A stretch of DNA of 64,000 nucleotides from Rhodococcus coprophilus NBRC 100603 (GCF_001895045.1 NZ_BDAM01000008.1:215967-279966), one strand, 5' to 3'; positions 33,694-45,611 are shown, numbered from the stretch's first letter. Numbers and translations: made by a program. Notes: generated from the letters alone by a model not told the origin.

Positions 33694-34646
33694 GCGTGGA
33701 ACTGGTCGAGGTCGTGCGCTCCGGATTCCGGGAGTGCGTCCACCGCGGGTCGTTGATCGTGCTCGACCCGCGTGGCGAGGTGGTGATCTCCCTCGGAGAG
33801 GTGCACACCCCGATCTACCCGCGCTCGTCGAACAAGCCGCTGCAGGCTGTCGCGATGCTGCGGGCGGGTTTCTTGCCGCGCACCTCAGCGGAACTGGCAA
33901 TCGCCACGGCGTCGCACGAGGGTCAGGCCGACCACATCGAACTGGTCGAGGACCTGCTCACCGAGCACGGGTTCGACGAGCAGGCGCTGCAGTGCCCCGC
34001 GGATCTGCCCGGCAACGAACTCGCCCGCGCCGAGGTGCTCGCCGCCGGACGCGCGCCCCGCGCCGCATACATGAACTGCTCCGGAAAGCACGCGGCGATG
34101 CTGGCCGTGTGCGCCGCCCGGGGCTGGGACACCGAGACGTATCTCGACCCCGGCCACCCGCTGCAGGAAGGTGTCGTCGAGACCATCGCCGATCTGACCG
34201 GGGACATCGAGGAGACGGATCTGGGCATCGACGGGTGCGGTCTTCCGATCGTCCCGGTGCCGCTGATCAATCTGGCCCGCGCCTACGCGCGTCTCGCGAT
34301 CGCGGAACCCGGCACCCCCGAACGCGCCGTGGCCGACGCGATCCGCGAGCATCCCTTCCTCATCTCGGGCACCGGGAAGGACGATCTGCGTCTGATGCGT
34401 GCTGTGCCCGGTCTGTTCTGCAAGGCGGGCGCCGACGGCGTCCACGCCGGTGCACTCCCGGACGGAACCGCTTTCGCTTTCAAGATCGACGACGGGCACG
34501 AGCGTGCACGACTGCCGCTCTCCGCAGCCCTCCTGCACCGGCTCGGCGCGGGCGACGCGGAGGTCCTCGCGACCCTCGCTTCGCAGCCAGTTTCGGGTGG
34601 AGGAGCGCGCGTCGGCACAGTTCGGGCCGTCCCGGGGGTGTTCTGA
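33690..34646 (+). CDS. Asparaginase (L-asparaginase II family)
   Basis: This 318-residue protein of the asparaginase_II family (Rhizobium AnsA-like, unrelated to E. coli AnsB) probably hydrolyses L-asparagine to aspartate and ammonia. Conserved segments include PRSSNKPLQAVAMLRAG, ATASHEGQ, MNCSGKHAAML and the DGCGLP cysteine-containing loop. GTG at 33690 overlaps the MOSC stop by 4 bp. No signal peptide, so it is cytoplasmic. It is the last gene of the ygfZ-MOSC-asparaginase operon. Confidence 0.88.
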   Translation: MSVELVEVVRSGFRECVHRGSLIVLDPRGEVVISLGEVHTPIYPRSSNKPLQAVAMLRAGFLPRTSAELAIATASHEGQADHIELVEDLLTEHGFDEQALQCPADLPGNELARAEVLAAGRAPRAAYMNCSGKHAAMLAVCAARGWDTETYLDPGHPLQEGVVETIADLTGDIEETDLGIDGCGLPIVPVPLINLARAYARLAIAEPGTPERAVADAIREHPFLISGTGKDDLRLMRAVPGLFCKAGADGVHAGALPDGTAFAFKIDDGHERARLPLSAALLHRLGAGDAEVLATLASQPVSGGGARVGTVRAVPGVF

Positions 34647-34841
34647 AGGGCACATTCGACGACGTTCGATCCTCATTGCTGCAGGTCGGGTCCGTTTGAG
34701 ACGTAAAGGACACCGGCCCGGACAGGTGCGTGGAAGCGCAACCGACTTTTCCACGCTAAAGTGGGCCACAGGAAAATACTCAACTCACCGGGGCCGCCAA
34801 ATTTCCCCAGGCCGCCCCGTCAAAGCGCGAGGGGGTTAGTC

Positions 34842-35033
34842 ATGGGCCGCGGCCGGGCTAAGGCAAAGCAGACCAAGGTTGCACGGCAACTCAAGTACAG
34901 CTCGCCGTCCACCGACTTCGAGAACCTCCAACGAGAGTTGTCTGGTGGTGTAACCAACTCGCAGCGTGACGAGGTCTTTGCAGACCAGCGTTCCGGTTGG
35001 GACGACGATTACGACGACGATTTTCGTCGTTGA
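34842..35033 (+). CDS. DUF3073 small basic-acidic protein
   Basis: The 63-residue conserved actinobacterial protein has a basic start, MGRGRAKAKQTKVARQLKY, and an acidic end, WDDDYDDDFRR. Its function is unknown; the layout suggests an RNA- or ribosome-associated role, which is inference. The mycobacterial counterpart is Rv0810c, in the same place beside purM. ATG at 34842 fits the conserved start; a TAAAGT -10 lies near 34757. A terminator follows at once. Confidence 0.9.
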   Translation: MGRGRAKAKQTKVARQLKYSSPSTDFENLQRELSGGVTNSQRDEVFADQRSGWDDDYDDDFRR

Positions 35034-35046
35034 CTCACCTTTCTCT

Positions 35047-35089
35047 CTGACGGAGGGGGCAGCCGAGAATTCGGCACCCCCTCCGTCAG
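35047..35089. terminator. Terminator after DUF3073
   Basis: A perfect 13-bp stem (CTGACGGAGGGGG with CCCCCTCCGTCAG) lies 14 bp after the DUF3073 stop, between convergent genes. Confidence 0.8.
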
Positions 35090-35226
35090 TGGTGTAGTCG
35101 GCTTTTCATCGAGTGGGCCTCGGCGGTGGTGACACCGCGGCGGTCCACCCATTTTTCGACCCTCCCCGCCCACTCTGTCGCTCGGATCGATCGGGGCGGG
35201 AACTGTAGCCGTAGAACATATTTCAC

Positions 35227-35280
35227 ACAGACACGTCCGGTCCCCCACCCCGCAGGGTGAGGGACCGGACGTGTGTCTGT
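35227..35280 (-). terminator. Terminator after purM
   Basis: A long stem pairs ACAGACACGTCCGGTCCC with GGGACCGGACGTGTGTCTGT (a two-base bulge) and continues with CACCC/GGGTG toward a small loop. It lies just after the purM stop on the minus strand. Confidence 0.75.
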
Positions 35281-35286
35281 CGAGCC

Positions 35287-36360
<1,074 letters not shown>

Positions 36361-36485
36361 GGGATGTCGGCTCCAGCCTCGAGTTGTCGATCTACTGATT
36401 TGAAGGTGGCCGGTATCCGTCACGGGACATGCTGAACGCACGCCGAACAGTGCCGACCGCGGGACTTACGGTACCCGACCAGGTT

Positions 36486-38072
36486 CTACGGACGACTCAG
36501 AACGTCTGCGTTGACGTTCTCGAGGACCGTCGGGGTCGGGGAATCGGTGTCGACGACGCCGTCGAGAGCGTCCTCGAGGACCGCATGCCCGTGGGGTAGC
36601 GGGATCGGGTAGTGGCCGTCGAAACACGCCGCGCACAAACGCGTTGCGGGCTGTTCGGTGGCACCGATCATCCCGTCGATCGAGATGTAGCCGAGCGAGT
36701 CGGCTCCGATCGACCGCCGCACCATCTCGACCATCAGGTCGTAATCGTGCTCGTCGTCGTTGTCACGATCGCGGGTACCGCCACCGTTCGCGATGAGTTC
36801 GGCCGGCGACGCGAAATCGATCCCGTAGAAGCACGGCCACTTCACCGGCGGCGACGCGATCCGGACGTGGATCTCGAGGGCACCGGCTTCGCGGAGCATG
36901 CGGATGAGGGCGCGCTGGGTGTTGCCCCGCACGATCGAGTCGTCGACGACGACGAGGCGCTTGCCGCGGATGACCTCACGCAGCGGGTTGAGCTTGAGCC
37001 GGATCCCGAGCTGGCGGATCGTCTGGCTCGGCTGGATGAAGGTGCGGCCCACGTAGGCGTTCTTCATCAGGCCCTGGCCGTACGGCAGGCCCGAGCCCTG
37101 CGCGTACCCGACCGCGGCAGGCGTGCCCGACTCGGGTACCGGGATGACGAGGTCACCGTCGACCGGGTGCTCCTTGGCCAGCCGGCGACCGATCTCGACG
37201 CGCGTCGCGTGGACCGACCGACCGGCGATGGTGGAGTCCGGGCGGGCGAGGTACACGTATTCGAACACGCATCCCTTGGGCTCGGGCGCGGCGAACCGCG
37301 ACGAGCGCACGCCGTTCGCATCGATCGCGAGAAGCTCACCGGGTTCGATGTCGCGGACGAACGATGCGCCGACGATGTCGAGGGCCGCTGTCTCGCTCGC
37401 AACCACCCAGCCGCGATCGAGGCGACCCAGGCACAGAGGCCGGATGCCCCACGGATCACGCGCCGCGTAGAGGGTGTGTTCATCCATGAAGGTCAGGCAG
37501 AACGCGCCCTGGAGGGTCGGCAGCAACTGCATGGCCGCTTCTTCGACGGTGCTGTCCCGTGCGCCGTGCGCCAGCAGCGCCCCGACGGTATCGGAGTCCG
37601 AGTTCGCCGCGCCCGGACGCTTCGGGTCGAGTACGCCGAGCCGGCGGCCGCGCTCGGCCAGAACCGCCGTGTTCACGAGGTTGCCGTTGTGACCCAGAGC
37701 GACACCGGATCCGGACGCGGTGGTCCGGAAGATGGGCTGCGCGTTCTCCCACGTCGTCGAACCCGTGGTCGAGTACCGGCAGTGCCCGATGGCGATGTGG
37801 CCGGGCATCGCGGCGAGGGTCTGCTCGTCGAAGACCTGGCTCACGAGACCCAGGTCCTTGAACACGAGTACCTGCGAACCGTCCGCGACGGCGATGCCGG
37901 CGGCCTCCTGACCGCGGTGCTGCAGGGCATAGAGGCCGTAATAAGTGAGTTTGGCCACGTCCTCACCCGGAGCCCAGACTCCGAAGACACCGCACTCCTC
38001 GCGCGGCTCGTTCTCGGGTTCGTCGGCGGCGAGAAGATTACGTGTGTGAACCGACAGATCGGCACTGGTCAC
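36486..38072 (-). CDS. purF: Amidophosphoribosyltransferase
   Basis: The 528-residue enzyme makes phosphoribosylamine from PRPP and glutamine, the committed step of purine synthesis. The N-terminal Ntn-hydrolase domain follows a 26-residue propeptide; the catalytic Cys 27 lies in EECGVFGVW. The PRPP loop is VVVDDSIVRGNTQ. Cysteines in KGCVFEYVYLARPDS, WPCFYGIDF and CAACFDG fit the Fe-S-containing Bacillus-type enzyme. GTG at 38072 has AGGGAG 7 bases upstream. purM follows. Confidence 0.96.
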   Translation of the reverse strand: MTSADLSVHTRNLLAADEPENEPREECGVFGVWAPGEDVAKLTYYGLYALQHRGQEAAGIAVADGSQVLVFKDLGLVSQVFDEQTLAAMPGHIAIGHCRYSTTGSTTWENAQPIFRTTASGSGVALGHNGNLVNTAVLAERGRRLGVLDPKRPGAANSDSDTVGALLAHGARDSTVEEAAMQLLPTLQGAFCLTFMDEHTLYAARDPWGIRPLCLGRLDRGWVVASETAALDIVGASFVRDIEPGELLAIDANGVRSSRFAAPEPKGCVFEYVYLARPDSTIAGRSVHATRVEIGRRLAKEHPVDGDLVIPVPESGTPAAVGYAQGSGLPYGQGLMKNAYVGRTFIQPSQTIRQLGIRLKLNPLREVIRGKRLVVVDDSIVRGNTQRALIRMLREAGALEIHVRIASPPVKWPCFYGIDFASPAELIANGGGTRDRDNDDEHDYDLMVEMVRRSIGADSLGYISIDGMIGATEQPATRLCAACFDGHYPIPLPHGHAVLEDALDGVVDTDSPTPTVLENVNADVLSRP

Positions 38073-38183
38073 GGAGGTGCTCCCTGAGGCTGGACAAGGG
38101 CGGGGCGGTTTCATTCTACGGGCCACGGGACGGGACTCCGACCGTCGTCCCCGCTTCGACGTCCGGACCGCACGATTCGGACA

Positions 38184-38570
38184 TCACAAACGCAGCAACG
38201 GCAGCCAGTGCGCGATCTCCCCGGCTCGGCTTCCCGATGCGTCGATCGCCCCGGCCGCGACCGCCTCGTCGAAGGTGAGCCGGCCCACCGCGAGACGCAG
38301 CCACGTGAGCGCGTCGGTTTCCACCACGTTGGGAGGTGTCCCCCGGGTGTGCCGGGGCCCCTCGACGCATTGCACCGCGACGAACGGCGGCACCCGCACC
38401 TCGACGCTCGAGCCCGGTGCGATCTGTTCGAGGGTGCGGGCGCTGAGCCGTACCGCGGCCGCGAGGTCGGCGCGGGTGGGCGTCGCGTCGTCGAGACCCG
38501 ACAACCACGGCTCGACGCGGCCGAGGGCGGTTCTCAGCTCGGCGGGATCGACGGTTCTACGCGGTGCCAT
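38184..38570 (-). CDS. Sterol carrier protein (SCP2-like) family protein
   Basis: The 128-residue protein is a small cytoplasmic alpha/beta domain matching the actinobacterial sterol-carrier-like family found beside purF (Rv0807). Recognisable blocks are SVEVRVPPFVAVQCVEGPRHTRGTPPNVVETD and the C-terminal GEIAHWLPLLRL. A lipid- or ligand-binding role is inferred from the fold only. It lies 111 bp upstream of purF on the same strand. Confidence 0.75.
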   Translation of the reverse strand: MAPRRTVDPAELRTALGRVEPWLSGLDDATPTRADLAAAVRLSARTLEQIAPGSSVEVRVPPFVAVQCVEGPRHTRGTPPNVVETDALTWLRLAVGRLTFDEAVAAGAIDASGSRAGEIAHWLPLLRL

Positions 38571-38581
38571 GTCCCCGGAGC

Positions 38582-39232
38582 CTAATCACGACGCTCGTGG
38601 GTGCCTTTCGCTGCCCGGCCGGTCGCCACCCGGACCGCGACGGCGCCGCCCACATTGACGGCGAGATGAGCCAGGGCAGGTGCGAGCACGCTGCCGCTGC
38701 GGCCACGCAGCCACGCGAACACCAGACCCGACAGGCCGGTCACGACGACGGTGCCGGCGACGCTGTCACCCTCGATCATCGCCGGGCGGACGTGCCACAG
38801 GCCGAAGACCAGCGCTTGCGGGACAGGACCGATGAGAGCTGTCAGCATGCTGCGGAACAGCAACTCTTCCGCGAGGACCGTGCCGACAGGGATGTGCACG
38901 CCGATCCACTCGTAGAAGTCGGCGCGATTCCCCCGCACCTCGTCGACGAAGTGCGTGCGCAATCCGGGCACCGTCACGGCGACGACATACCCGGCCGCCA
39001 CTGCCGTGGCGGCACCGATGCCCCAGCGCAGTCCGTCCCGGACGCGGGCGGGATCGAATCCGAGCGCAGCCGCGTCCACTCCGGATGCCCGGGTGAGGAG
39101 CACCGCCCCCGTTCCCGCCGCCGCGGAGAGCATCCCGCGACCGCGAGGTCCCGTCCGGACAGCGGGCAGCGCGGCCCCGAGCGCGAGAGTCGCGGCGGAC
39201 GCGACCACGCCCCGCCACGTTCCCGTCGTCAC
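38582..39232 (-). CDS. CPBP-family intramembrane metalloprotease
   Basis: The 216-residue polytopic protein carries all three CPBP (Abi/CAAX protease) motifs: EELLFR (EExxxR), FGLWH (FxxxH) and HLAVN (HxxxN). Such glutamate-type intramembrane proteases cleave or trim membrane peptides; in bacteria some are bacteriocin-immunity proteins. GTG at 39232 overlaps the upstream hydrolase stop (GTGA), and the SCP2-like gene follows 11 bp later. Substrate unknown. Confidence 0.88.
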   Translation of the reverse strand: MTTGTWRGVVASAATLALGAALPAVRTGPRGRGMLSAAAGTGAVLLTRASGVDAAALGFDPARVRDGLRWGIGAATAVAAGYVVAVTVPGLRTHFVDEVRGNRADFYEWIGVHIPVGTVLAEELLFRSMLTALIGPVPQALVFGLWHVRPAMIEGDSVAGTVVVTGLSGLVFAWLRGRSGSVLAPALAHLAVNVGGAVAVRVATGRAAKGTHERRD

Positions 39233-41004
39233 TTCTCGGGTCCTTGTTCGGATCGCAACTCTTCCAGTGCGACACGTGCCCGCTCGGTATCGGCATCGGT
39301 CCACCCGGCCGGCCGCGCGACAGCCAGCCAGCCGTCGAGCACCGCCGTGCCGTAGTTGTGTCCGTGCCCGTCCGGAACTCCGGCCGCATTCGTCAGATCT
39401 GCGGACACCTGCCAGAACGTGACGAACGGAAACCAGCGCATCTGCGGGAGACGGTCGGGTCCCGGCGGCTCCTCGAGCCAGTCGGGCCGGGCGAACAGCA
39501 GGTCGGGCGACCACCACACCACCGGGTCCGACGTGTGCTGGATATAGAGCACGCGAGGTGCGAGCCACGACGAGTCTGGTTCCGGAACGGAATCACCGCC
39601 ACCGGCGAAGCGCACGACGAGGCCGTCCGCGTATACGGGCAGCACCTCGGGCGTGCCGGGATCTCGCCGGTCGACGATCTGCCGCCACAGGCGATTCGAG
39701 TTGGGCGGCCCCACCCACAGCACCCCGTCGACGGTCGAGCGGATCTCCCCGATGCTCTCGAACGCCCCCTCGCCGGACTGGGTGCCCAGGCTCTCCCCGT
39801 AGATGTACAGTTTCGGGCGGTCGTTCTCGGGCAATTGCGACCAGCGCTCGTGCACCCGGTCGATGAGCAGTTCGCCTGCTGCCGCGGCCTTTTCGCGGTC
39901 GGCCAGGAACGAGATCCAGCTCGGCAGGTACGAGTACTGCCATGCCACCATCGCGAGGTCACCGTTGTGGACGAGTTCCATCGCCTGCGCAGCGGTCGGA
40001 TTCACCCACCCCGTTCCGGTGGTGGGAATCAGCGCGAGCACCGATCGGTCGAACGCGCCGGTCCGTTCCAGCTCGTCCACGACGAGATCTGCTCGCGCTT
40101 CGGGTGTTTCGGCGGAGTCGAGCCCGACGTACACGCGGATCGGATCCAGTGCGGGGGTGCCGCTGATGGCGCTCAGCCTGTCGGAATCGAGTCCTCGAGA
40201 GACGAAATCCCGGCCTTGGTAACCGAGCGACTCCCACGAGGCCTGCGAGTCGGGACTGCCCGACTTCGTCGGATCGGTCGGCTGAACGGTCCCCTCGCGG
40301 GTGGTGTCGTCTTTCAGGCTGAACGCCTGGTTGGTGAAGAAATACGCGCCGCGCAGCAGTACACCGTCGATGAGCATGAAGGTGGCGAGCACGACGACCA
40401 GCACACCGAGTGTGCGGGCCAGACCCAGCGGTACGCGGGCCCGCCGGATCAGCTGCCCTGCGACCCAGCGTCCGACGTCGTGCCCGAAGCGCCAGAGGCC
40501 GACCAAACCGGCGAAGACGCCGAGACTGAGCCCGAGGGTGCGGAGGTATCCGCTGGTGGTGGTGCCTTCCGCTCCCATCAGTGCCGCCAGCTGACGCTGG
40601 TCGTCCACCGCGAGGACGAGGGCGACGAGAGCAGCGATGATTGCCGCGACCGGCACCGCCACCTTCAAACCCCGGGTGACGGGCAACGGCGGCGGCCACC
40701 ATCGTCTGCCGGCGAGCAGGAAGCGGTGGACCGCCCAGCCCACCGCGCACCCGACGCCGTAACCGATCGCGGCGTTGATGCCGCCGACGATGCCCTGGAA
40801 CAACCAGTCCCGGGGCAGCAACGACGGCGTCAACGACCAGCAGAAGAACAACGACGCGAAGGCGATACCGGTGAAATCCAGACTCAGCCGTCCCCACACC
40901 CGTACGGGAAGGGGATAGCGCTCACCGAAGTCGGTGACCGCAGCGATGATTCGGCCCCTCCGGGCCGCGATCGCCGCCAGCCGATCGACCTGGCTCGCCG
41001 GCAT
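39229..41004 (-). CDS. Membrane alpha/beta-hydrolase (Abhydrolase_9 type)
   Basis: The 591-residue protein has about five N-terminal membrane helices (roughly 35-260) and a large hydrolase domain with nucleophile motif GESLGTQSG. This two-part layout is typical of the Abhydrolase_9_N/Abhydrolase_9 family of actinobacteria, whose substrates (probably lipids or esters) are unknown. ATG at 41004 comes 2 bp after the purL stop, so translation may be coupled to purL. The stop overlaps the CPBP protease gene. Confidence 0.85.
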   Translation of the reverse strand: MPASQVDRLAAIAARRGRIIAAVTDFGERYPLPVRVWGRLSLDFTGIAFASLFFCWSLTPSLLPRDWLFQGIVGGINAAIGYGVGCAVGWAVHRFLLAGRRWWPPPLPVTRGLKVAVPVAAIIAALVALVLAVDDQRQLAALMGAEGTTTSGYLRTLGLSLGVFAGLVGLWRFGHDVGRWVAGQLIRRARVPLGLARTLGVLVVVLATFMLIDGVLLRGAYFFTNQAFSLKDDTTREGTVQPTDPTKSGSPDSQASWESLGYQGRDFVSRGLDSDRLSAISGTPALDPIRVYVGLDSAETPEARADLVVDELERTGAFDRSVLALIPTTGTGWVNPTAAQAMELVHNGDLAMVAWQYSYLPSWISFLADREKAAAAGELLIDRVHERWSQLPENDRPKLYIYGESLGTQSGEGAFESIGEIRSTVDGVLWVGPPNSNRLWRQIVDRRDPGTPEVLPVYADGLVVRFAGGGDSVPEPDSSWLAPRVLYIQHTSDPVVWWSPDLLFARPDWLEEPPGPDRLPQMRWFPFVTFWQVSADLTNAAGVPDGHGHNYGTAVLDGWLAVARPAGWTDADTERARVALEELRSEQGPEK

Positions 41005-41006
41005 AC

Positions 41007-43286
41007 CTACCCGAACAGAGCCGGGAGGGTGCCTTCCCACACCTCACGAAGTTCGTCCATCGGGATCGAGAACTGACCCTGGATCTCGATGGAGTCGGAC
41101 CCTTCGTCGACGACACCGATACGCACCCACGGCATGTTGCGCGCGGTGCACATCCCGGTGAACCGGGACTCTTCGGTGCGCGGCACGGCGACGAGCACGC
41201 GGCCGGCGGACTCGGAGAACAACGTGACGAACGGATCGGCGCCCTCGGGCAGGAGAATCCGGCAGCCCGTCTCACCTGCGAGAGCCGCTTCGACGACGGC
41301 CTGCGCGAGACCACCCTCGGACAGATCGTGGGCAGCCGAGATCAGTCCGTCGCGCGAACCGGCGAGGAGGATCTCCGAGAGCAGGCGCTCCCGCTCGAGG
41401 TCGACCTTCGGGGGCACGCCACCGAGATGATCGTGCTCGACCTGAGCCCAGATCGAACCGTCGAACTCGTCGCGGGTCTCCCCCAGCAGGATCAGGGTCT
41501 CCCCCGGTTCGAGTCCGAGGCCGGTGGGAATGCGGCGGTGCACGTCGTCGATCACGCCCAGTACGGCGACGACCGGCGTCGGCAGGATCGGGGTCGAGCC
41601 GGTCTGGTTGTAGAAGCTGACGTTGCCGCCGGTGACCGGAATCCCGAGCTGCGCGCAACCGTCGGCGAGACCACGCACGGCCTGCTGGAACTGCCACATG
41701 ACACCCGGGTCCTCCGGCGAACCGAAGTTCAGGCAGTTCGACACGGCCTTGGGGGTCGCACCGGTGGTGGCGACGTTGCGGTAGGCCTCGGCCAGCGCGA
41801 GCTGCGCGCCCGTGTACGGATCGAGCTGGGTGTACCGGCCCGACGCGTCGGTGGCCAGCGCGATACCGCGACCGGTCTCCTCGTCGATGCGGACGACGCC
41901 GGCGTCGGCGTTCTCCGCGAGCACGGTGTTGCCGCGGACGTAGCGGTCGTACTGCTCGGTGATCCACTTGCGGCTGCACAACGCCGGCGACGCGAGCATC
42001 TTCCGCAGCGTGGCCTCGAGTTCGGCGGCCGTCTCGGGGCGCTTCAGACCGGCGGTGGTGTTCGCGACCAGCGCGTCCTGGCTTTCGGGCCGCTGGACGG
42101 GACGCTCGTAGACCGGGCCTTCGTGGGCGACGGTGCGCGGCGGCACGTCCACCACGGTTTCCCCGTGCCAGTTGATGACGAGGCGGTCCCCGTCGGTGAC
42201 CTCACCGATGACGGTCGCGAGCACGTCCCACTTCTTGCAGACCGCCATGAACGCGTCGACGTTCTCGGGGGTGACCACCGCGCACATGCGTTCCTGCGAC
42301 TCGGACGAGAGCACCTCGGCGGGCGTCATTCCGGTGGCGCGCATGGGGACGCGTTCGAGATCGATGTGCATCCCGCCGTCACCCGCGGCAGCGAGTTCGG
42401 ATGTCGCACAAGACAATCCGGCGCCGCCAAGGTCCTGGATCCCGACGACCAGCTTCTCGCGGTACAGATCGAGGCAGCACTCGATGAGCACCTTCTCGGT
42501 GAACGGGTCACCGACCTGCACGCTCGGCAGCTTCTTCGGCCGGCCACCCGCGCTGTCGTCGAAGGTCTCGGATGCGAGCACCGATACGCCGCCGATTCCG
42601 TCGAGACCGGTGCGTGCGCCGAACAGGATGATCTTGTTGCCGGTTCCGGACGCGAACGCCAGGTGCAGATCCTCGACGCGCATCGCGCCCGCACACAGAG
42701 CGTTGACGAGCGGGTTGCCCTGGTAGGAGGGGTCGAAGACCGTCTCGCCACCGACGTTGGGCAGGCCCAGCGAGTTGCCGTAACCACCGACGCCACGCAC
42801 GACACCGTCGACGACGCGCCGGGTGTCGGAATGAGCCGGGTCGCCGAACCGCAACTGGTCCATGACCGCGATCGGCCGTGCTCCCATCGCCATGATGTCG
42901 CGGACGATGCCGCCGACACCGGTGGCCGCACCTTGGTACGGCTCGACGTAGGACGGATGGTTGTGGGATTCGACCTTGAAGGTGACGGCCCAGCCGTCTC
43001 CGATGTCGACGACGCCTGCGTTCTCACCGATGCCGGCGAGCATCGAGGCTCGCATCTCGTCGGTGGTGGTCTCGCCGAAGTACTTCAGATGCACCTTGGA
43101 CGACTTGTACGAGCAGTGCTCGGACCACATGATCGAGTACATCGCGAGTTCGGCATCCGTGGGGCGACGCCCCAGAATCTCCTTGATGCGCGCGTACTCG
43201 TCTTCCTTGAGTCCCAGCTCCCGGAAGGGCTGGTCGACATCAGGGGATTCGGCGGCGTGGGTGACGGTATCCACGTGCGGTGACAC
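41007..43286 (-). CDS. purL: Phosphoribosylformylglycinamidine synthase subunit PurL (small type)
   Basis: The 759-residue subunit converts FGAR to FGAM with ammonia from PurQ. Its length marks the three-component type that works with PurS and PurQ; both are encoded about 7.5 kb away. Motifs include [12 protein letters not shown] near the N-terminus, [25 protein letters not shown], GGKVGxDGIGG-like [11 protein letters not shown] and [15 protein letters not shown] at 43286 is used; GTG at 43274 is an alternative. Confidence 0.97.
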   Translation of the reverse strand: MSPHVDTVTHAAESPDVDQPFRELGLKEDEYARIKEILGRRPTDAELAMYSIMWSEHCSYKSSKVHLKYFGETTTDEMRASMLAGIGENAGVVDIGDGWAVTFKVESHNHPSYVEPYQGAATGVGGIVRDIMAMGARPIAVMDQLRFGDPAHSDTRRVVDGVVRGVGGYGNSLGLPNVGGETVFDPSYQGNPLVNALCAGAMRVEDLHLAFASGTGNKIILFGARTGLDGIGGVSVLASETFDDSAGGRPKKLPSVQVGDPFTEKVLIECCLDLYREKLVVGIQDLGGAGLSCATSELAAAGDGGMHIDLERVPMRATGMTPAEVLSSESQERMCAVVTPENVDAFMAVCKKWDVLATVIGEVTDGDRLVINWHGETVVDVPPRTVAHEGPVYERPVQRPESQDALVANTTAGLKRPETAAELEATLRKMLASPALCSRKWITEQYDRYVRGNTVLAENADAGVVRIDEETGRGIALATDASGRYTQLDPYTGAQLALAEAYRNVATTGATPKAVSNCLNFGSPEDPGVMWQFQQAVRGLADGCAQLGIPVTGGNVSFYNQTGSTPILPTPVVAVLGVIDDVHRRIPTGLGLEPGETLILLGETRDEFDGSIWAQVEHDHLGGVPPKVDLERERLLSEILLAGSRDGLISAAHDLSEGGLAQAVVEAALAGETGCRILLPEGADPFVTLFSESAGRVLVAVPRTEESRFTGMCTARNMPWVRIGVVDEGSDSIEIQGQFSIPMDELREVWEGTLPALFG

Positions 43287-43353
43287 TGGGCGTCGGGTCC
43301 CTTCACTCTGGGATCGAAAACAGCAGGCCGGGCGGGCACTGCCAGGGGCCAGT

Positions 43354-43944
43354 CTATCGGGGCGAAGGCTCGACAGGGTCCACCGGTGCGGGCACGAGGT
43401 CCGTCAGCGCGAGGGTGACGTCGGAACCCACCGCTTTCAGGGTGGTCGTACCGATGCGATCACCGTCGTAGCGGTACCAGCCGTCCTCGAGCGCGAACAC
43501 CGCCATCATCGGCGGTCCGTCGAGATCGACGATCCAGTACTGCGGCACTCCCGCCTCGGCGTACTCGGAGAATTTGGTGACCCGGTCGGTGCGCGCGGTG
43601 CCCGGCACCGTGATTTCGACGACAAGCCGCACCTCCCCGACGGGAGCGCGATCCGGGTCGGCGTCGACGAGCGACCGGTCGACGACGATGACGTCCGGCA
43701 CCCGCACGGTCAGCGGGTTGTCGGAGACCAGCACCTCGACGCCTCCGAGCACGCACAGGTCGTCGGGTAGCTGGTCGTCGAGCTGCATCGCCAGCATCAT
43801 CTCGGCGTGATCGTGCCGGGATCCCGGTGGCGGAGACGCGATGAGCACGCCTTCGCACACTTCGATGTGGTGCTGCTCGTGGTCCGGCAGCGCAACCCAG
43901 TCGTCGAGGGTCAGCAGGTGATCGGGGTACGTCGGGCTGCTCAC
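43354..43944 (-). CDS. Uma2-family (DUF820) putative endonuclease
   Basis: The 196-residue protein has the Uma2 restriction-endonuclease-like fold. Motifs are [30 protein letters not shown] (the metal-binding Asp), and [16 protein letters not shown] (the E-x-T variant of the E-x-K segment). Despite the nuclease-like fold, these proteins rarely have a demonstrated activity. GTG at 43944 has GGGAG upstream. Stand-alone gene next to purL. Confidence 0.85.
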   Translation of the reverse strand: MSSPTYPDHLLTLDDWVALPDHEQHHIEVCEGVLIASPPPGSRHDHAEMMLAMQLDDQLPDDLCVLGGVEVLVSDNPLTVRVPDVIVVDRSLVDADPDRAPVGEVRLVVEITVPGTARTDRVTKFSEYAEAGVPQYWIVDLDGPPMMAVFALEDGWYRYDGDRIGTTTLKAVGSDVTLALTDLVPAPVDPVEPSPR

Positions 43945-44023
43945 GCCAGCACTCCCGTTCGTTCGGGCCGGACAGGTCCACCCCAGTCTGTCACCGGCGG
44001 ACGCGGGTGGTGTCGGGAACAGC

Positions 44024-45322
44024 TCAGGCTGTGGGCGTCAGGAACGCCGCGAGCGCATCGGCGTAGCTCCTCACGTCGGCCGCACCCATGAGTTCGCGCG
44101 CCGAGTGCATCGCGAGCTGGGGTGCGCCGACATCGACGGTGGTCAGCCCCGTGCGCGACGCGGTGATGGGCCCGATGGTCGAGCCGCACGGCAGGTCCGC
44201 GCGATGCACGTAGCGCTGCAGCGGGACGCCCGCTTGCTCGCAGGCGAGCGCGAACGCGGCGGCGCCGGCCGCGTCGGTCGCGTAACGCAGGTTCTGGTTG
44301 ACCTTGAGCACCGGTCCCCCGCCGACCGCGATCCGGTGGGCGGGTTCGTGACGGTCCGGATAGTTGGGATGGGTCGCGTGGGCCATGTCCCCCGAGGCGA
44401 CCACCGATCCGGCCAGAGCTCGCAGGTATTCCTCGCGTCCGTCACCGCGGACCAGTGCAATGCGCTCGAGCACGGTGTTGAGCAGGTCGGAGAAGGCTCC
44501 CCGGTCGGACATGCTCCCGACCTCTTCGTGGTCGAACAGGGCGAGCAGCGGCACCGGTCCCGACTGCGCGGCCACGTGATCGGCTGCGTGGAGCATCGCC
44601 TGCAGCCCGGCGTAGCACGTGGCCTGGTTGTCCAGGCGCGGTGCGCTGACCAGATCACGGTCTGCGCCGACGAGCGAACTCGGGGCCAGATCGTGTGTCA
44701 TCAGCTCCCATCCGAGCACGTCGCCTGGCTCGACCCCCGCGTGCTCGGCGACGTATGCCATGAACGAGCGCGGCTCGGTGCCGATGCCCCACACCCCGCT
44801 GAGGTGCCGCTGCGGATCGAGGTGAACGCCCTTGCGGTCCTCCGACAAGTGGATCGCGAGTTGCGGCACGCGCAGGACGGGGTCGTCGATGCGGGCCAGC
44901 ACGTCGGTGGTCCCGGACCCCGATCGCACGGTCAACCGTCCGGACACACCGAGGTCACGATCGAGCCAGGAGTTGAGCCATGCTCCGCCGTACGGCTCGA
45001 GGCCGACGAGCCGCCACCCTGCCGAGATCAGGTCGGGATGCTGCTTCACCCGCAGGTTGGGGCTGTCGGTGTGACCGCCGACGATGCGGAAGGGCCGTGC
45101 CGGGTCGCCGTCGTCGCCTTCGGTGCTCCACGCGACGAGCGACCCTCCGCGGATGAGGAAGTAGCGTCCCGGCTCGGCGGGCCAGGGCTGCGATTCCTCG
45201 AGTTGGACGAAGCCGGCCTCGCCGAGTGCGGCGGCTGCCGTCGCACACACGTGGAACGGAGACGGCGACAGGTCGACGAAATTACACAGGCCGGGGGCAT
45301 CCGCTCGCGTCATCGAAGGCAT
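44024..45322 (-). CDS. M18-family aminopeptidase (aspartyl aminopeptidase-like)
   Basis: The 432-residue cocatalytic zinc peptidase removes N-terminal acidic or neutral residues from peptides. Metal-site segments are visible: [32 protein letters not shown] and the C-terminal [15 protein letters not shown] at 45322 is favoured by an upstream GAGG; ATG 45313 is an alternative. The mycobacterial counterpart is Rv0800 (pepC). Transcribed alone. Confidence 0.93.
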   Translation of the reverse strand: MPSMTRADAPGLCNFVDLSPSPFHVCATAAAALGEAGFVQLEESQPWPAEPGRYFLIRGGSLVAWSTEGDDGDPARPFRIVGGHTDSPNLRVKQHPDLISAGWRLVGLEPYGGAWLNSWLDRDLGVSGRLTVRSGSGTTDVLARIDDPVLRVPQLAIHLSEDRKGVHLDPQRHLSGVWGIGTEPRSFMAYVAEHAGVEPGDVLGWELMTHDLAPSSLVGADRDLVSAPRLDNQATCYAGLQAMLHAADHVAAQSGPVPLLALFDHEEVGSMSDRGAFSDLLNTVLERIALVRGDGREEYLRALAGSVVASGDMAHATHPNYPDRHEPAHRIAVGGGPVLKVNQNLRYATDAAGAAAFALACEQAGVPLQRYVHRADLPCGSTIGPITASRTGLTTVDVGAPQLAMHSARELMGAADVRSYADALAAFLTPTA

Positions 45323-45560
45323 GCCTGCATCCTCGCACCTCCGGGGACCGGCGACGCGAGAGACCGTTCGGCGCGGGGTGCGCGTGACCTTTTCGGCGCT
45401 TTCCCGCGACAAAACCGGGCGAGCCGGGCACACTGATGGTCGGCACTACCACCGATGAGGACGGCGGTGCCGGCTCGGGACTCGATCGGGGGGTTGAGCT
45501 CCGGGTTACACGGACGAGGGATCTCGTCGCCGATCGGGACGGCGATGGGATCCCTCGTTC

Positions 45561-45605
45561 CGTGTTCCAGCTCCGCGTGTTCCAGCTCCGTGTTTTCCAG
45601 CTCCG
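45561..45605. repeat. Three tandem 15-bp repeats
   Basis: CGTGTTCCAGCTCCG occurs twice exactly, followed by a third copy with two changes (TGTTTTCCAGCTCCG). The array lies 6 bp beyond the stop codon of the TetR gene and is in a non-coding gap. It may vary in copy number by slippage. Confidence 0.85.
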
Positions 45606-45611
45606 TGCGGG

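Noticed and set aside
39244..41076. 610-codon plus-strand ORF opposite the alpha/beta-hydrolase
   Set aside because: Antisense of a complete hydrolase gene with a GESLG motif and coupled neighbours.
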